From Caballeronia ptereochthonis (GTDB lineage Bacteria; Pseudomonadota; Gammaproteobacteria; Burkholderiales; Burkholderiaceae), in assembly GCF_001545075.1 (NCBI RefSeq), contig NZ_FCOB02000018.1, positions 1 through 64,000 on the forward strand: a stretch of DNA of 64,000 nucleotides. The letters are read 5' to 3'. The position numbers and the translations under genes were made by a program. Below, in pieces: positions 62,215-64,000 of this stretch (position 1 is the stretch's first letter; each line of letters starts with the position of its first letter). The notes under the pieces were generated by a model. That model did no database searches and was not told the origin of the DNA. It worked only from the letters and a program-made list of their open reading frames with translations.

Positions 62215-62385
62215 GGTTCCTGTATGAGCGATACGGCGGGACGATGACCCGGGCAAAGCGCTCTCGGCCGACGACGCGAGCGGCACGCCCGGTTTTAGAT
62301 CGAGCGTTTCAGAATAGCCGAAGCTGTGATGCGCCGCAATAGCGCCGTCGTGATCCATCGTCGTCCGTCTCCTGTCCTTCGCTAG

Positions 62386-62411
62386 TTCGCGCTTTCGCGG
62401 CTGCGGGTTAC
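62386..62411 (-). promoter_or_regulatory. ECF-type promoter of the sigma/anti-sigma operon
   Basis: On the minus strand GTAACC (62411-62406), a 16-base spacer and CGAA (62389-62386) follow each other. The same elements with the same spacing stand in front of the divergent operon. This suggests positive autoregulation by the sigma factor. Confidence 0.7.
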
Positions 62412-62478
62412 AGCGCGCCGTGATTTTTCGCGCGCCAAAGGAACCGCTCGACGAGACGCGCCTATTCGGCGAAAAGCT

Positions 62479-62504
62479 GTAACCAGCCGGGCGTCGGCAG
62501 CGAA
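62479..62504 (+). promoter_or_regulatory. ECF-type promoter of the cytochrome b / molybdopterin operon
   Basis: GTAACC at 62479-62484, a 16-base spacer, and CGAA at 62501-62504. Transcription would begin near 62511, 14 bases before the ATG at 62525. The match to the promoter in front of the sigma gene is exact in both boxes and spacing. Confidence 0.72.
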
Positions 62505-62524
62505 TTGACACGTAACCGAACATC

Positions 62525-63175
62525 ATGGTGACTCACATGGAAACGATGAAAGCGCCACTTGCTTCAGCGCCGGAGAATTCGCGCCGCGGTACGCCGATTC
62601 ATCCGCTCTGGCTGCGCGTCACGCACTGGATCAATGCTTTCGCCGCGCTGATCATGATGTTTTCCGGGTGGCGCATCTATGACGCCTCGCCCGTGTTTCG
62701 CGAGTTCGCCTTTCCGCCGTCGATCACGCTCGGCGGCTGGCTCGGCGGCGCGTTGCAATGGCACTTCGCGGCGATGTGGCTGCTGGTGCTCAACGGCATC
62801 GCCTATATCGCGCTCAACATCGCGAGCGGCCGCTTCTCTCGCAAGTTCTTCCCGCTTTCGCCGCGCGCCGTGCTGCACGATCTCATCGCCGCGTTGAGCG
62901 GCAGGCTCTCGCACGCGGATTTGCGGCAGTACAACGCGGTGCAGAAGCTCGCGTATCTCACGGTGATCGCCGATCTGCTCCTGCTCGTGCTGTCGGGGCT
63001 CGTGATCTGGAAATCCGTGCAGTTTCCGCTGCTGCGCGAATTGATGGGCGGCTACGACAACGCGCGCGTCGTGCACTTTTGCGCGATGGCGGTGATGGCG
63101 GCGTTCGTTGTCGTGCACGTCGCGATGGTCGCGCTCGTGCCGCGCTCGCTGCTGACGATGCTGCGCGGACGTTGA
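62525..63175 (+). CDS. Membrane cytochrome b subunit (Ni/Fe-hydrogenase/YedZ-type b561)
   Basis: A 216-residue inner-membrane protein with four helices. Heme-ligand histidines are expected in LWLRVTHWINAFAAL (helix 1), LQWHFAAMW (helix 2) and VVHFCAMAVMAAFVVVHVAM (last helix). It resembles cytochrome b561 subunits of thiosulfate reductase and formate dehydrogenase. The molybdopterin oxidoreductase gene starts 18 bases downstream, so the protein should carry electrons between that enzyme and the quinone pool. The ECF-type promoter at 62479 lies just upstream. Confidence 0.9.
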   Translation: MVTHMETMKAPLASAPENSRRGTPIHPLWLRVTHWINAFAALIMMFSGWRIYDASPVFREFAFPPSITLGGWLGGALQWHFAAMWLLVLNGIAYIALNIASGRFSRKFFPLSPRAVLHDLIAALSGRLSHADLRQYNAVQKLAYLTVIADLLLLVLSGLVIWKSVQFPLLRELMGGYDNARVVHFCAMAVMAAFVVVHVAMVALVPRSLLTMLRGR

Positions 63176-63193
63176 CCGCGCCGGGGACACGCC

Positions 63194-63970
63194 ATGAAGA
63201 CCAACGAAAAGCGAATCATCCAGCTGGATCGCGCATCGATTCTCGCGGACGCGCGCCGTGAACTGGACATGCCGTCGCGACGCCTGTTCGGCAAGCGCAT
63301 GCTGACCCTGGGCGGCCTCGCGCTGCTGACCGGTTGCTCGATCACCGACGAGGACTCGGTCAACAAGTTTCTGACGGCGGTATCGCGGCTGAACGATCGT
63401 GCGCAGGCGCTGCTCTTCGATCCGCAACGCCTGGCGCCGACCTATACCGAGGCGCAGATCACGCGCCCATTTCCGTTCAACGCGTTCTATGGCATCGACG
63501 ACGTGCCCGAAGTGAACGGCAGCGACTATCGCCTGAAAGTGAGCGGTCTCGTGACCGGACAGCGCGTGTGGTCGCTGCCGGAGCTGTACGCGCTGCCGCA
63601 TGCGGAGCAGATCACGCGGCATATCTGCGTCGAGGGCTGGAGCGCAATCGGGCGCTGGGGCGGCACGCCCTTCTCCGAGTTCCTGCGCCGCACGGGCGCG
63701 GATACGACGGCGAAATATGTCGGTTTTCGCTGCGCGGACGACTACTACGAGAGCATCGACATGCCGACGGCACTGCATCCGCAGACGCTGCTCACGTTCG
63801 AATATGACGGCGAGCGCTTGCCGGCGAAATACGGCTATCCGATGAAACTGCGCATGCCGACCAAGCTCGGCTACAAGAACCCGAAGCACATCGTCGAGAT
63901 CTTCGTGACCAACACGTATCCGGGCGGCTATTGGGTCGATCAGGGCTACAACTGGTTCGGCGGCTCCTGA
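63194..63970 (+). CDS. Molybdopterin-dependent oxidoreductase (sulfite oxidase/MsrP-like)
   Basis: A 258-residue enzyme of the YedY/sulfite oxidase fold. The molybdenum-binding cysteine is Cys145 in ICVEGWSAIGRWGG, with DDYYESIDMPTAL and LPAKYGYPMKLRMPTKLGYK following. The N-terminus has a twin-arginine motif SRRLFGKRM (residues 28-36), then LTLGGLALLTGC, which ends in a lipobox with Cys48. It may therefore be a Tat-exported lipoprotein, though residues 1-27 are a long n-region. With the cytochrome b subunit it forms a periplasmic oxidoreductase. MsrP-type repair of oxidised methionine, or sulfite oxidation, is likely given control by the ECF sigma factor. Confidence 0.9.
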   Translation: MKTNEKRIIQLDRASILADARRELDMPSRRLFGKRMLTLGGLALLTGCSITDEDSVNKFLTAVSRLNDRAQALLFDPQRLAPTYTEAQITRPFPFNAFYGIDDVPEVNGSDYRLKVSGLVTGQRVWSLPELYALPHAEQITRHICVEGWSAIGRWGGTPFSEFLRRTGADTTAKYVGFRCADDYYESIDMPTALHPQTLLTFEYDGERLPAKYGYPMKLRMPTKLGYKNPKHIVEIFVTNTYPGGYWVDQGYNWFGGS

Positions 63971-64000
63971 GCGTCGCGCCTTGCATTCGGTCCGGTCTGT

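Overview
The window is high-GC proteobacterial DNA. Gene content points to a Burkholderiaceae chromosome, most likely Caballeronia or Paraburkholderia: DUF4148 and DUF3331 proteins, a KfrA-type DNA-binding protein, the acetoacetate decarboxylase / 3-hydroxybutyrate dehydrogenase / patatin operon, an orphan T6SS vgrG island, and many LysR, TetR and MHS-transporter genes. No tRNA, rRNA or CRISPR array was seen. Assignments come from reading the sequence; no database search was run.

Layout. 1-5.6 kb: the end of etfA, then genes for a CoA-ester lyase, a LysR regulator, a CaiB/BaiF CoA-transferase, an acyl-CoA dehydrogenase and a MaoC-type hydratase. This set resembles the itaconate (ict-ich-ccl) route to pyruvate plus acetyl-CoA. 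5.9-7.3 kb: an NmrA-like oxidoreductase and a PAS-like MEKHLA protein. 7.5-16.1 kb: a catabolic island with a GntR/UTRA regulator, a split UxaA-family (SuyAB-like) lyase, a dicarboxylate symporter, an Ldh_2 dehydrogenase, an amidohydrolase, an MHS transporter and a LysR regulator. 16.3-28.3 kb: intact genes (GST, three regulators or enzymes, haloacid dehalogenase, MmgE/PrpD, metallo-beta-lactamase fold, MFS, M48-like peptidase) mixed with many eroded genes. 28.5-35.6 kb: a VgrG with a C-terminal metallopeptidase-like tail, a secreted partner protein, a PAAR protein and accessory proteins. 36.3-43.4 kb: ketone-body/PHB-type metabolism, patatin, VOC protein, and a LysR-controlled M20 peptidase plus transporter. 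43.6-53 kb: DUF4148, KfrA-like coiled coil, a secreted beta-propeller, cupin, NYN-LOTUS and HdeD-like proteins. 53.6-58 kb: two near-identical peptides with double-glycine leaders flank an SDR / epimerase / XRE block. 58.2-64 kb: a chimeric sigma-54 activator remnant, TetR, a diguanylate cyclase, and an ECF sigma factor with its NrsF (DUF1109) anti-sigma factor, divergent from a cytochrome b / molybdopterin oxidoreductase pair.

Two themes stand out. First, at least eleven genes carry internal deletions or fused fragments, often at sites where family consensus implies short GC-rich direct repeats. This looks like deletional genome erosion. Second, several small modules look mobile or specialised: the AT-richer effector/partner cassette in the T6SS island, the duplicated GG-leader peptides, and the matched promoter pair (GTAACC-N16-CGAA) in the ECF sigma intergenic region.
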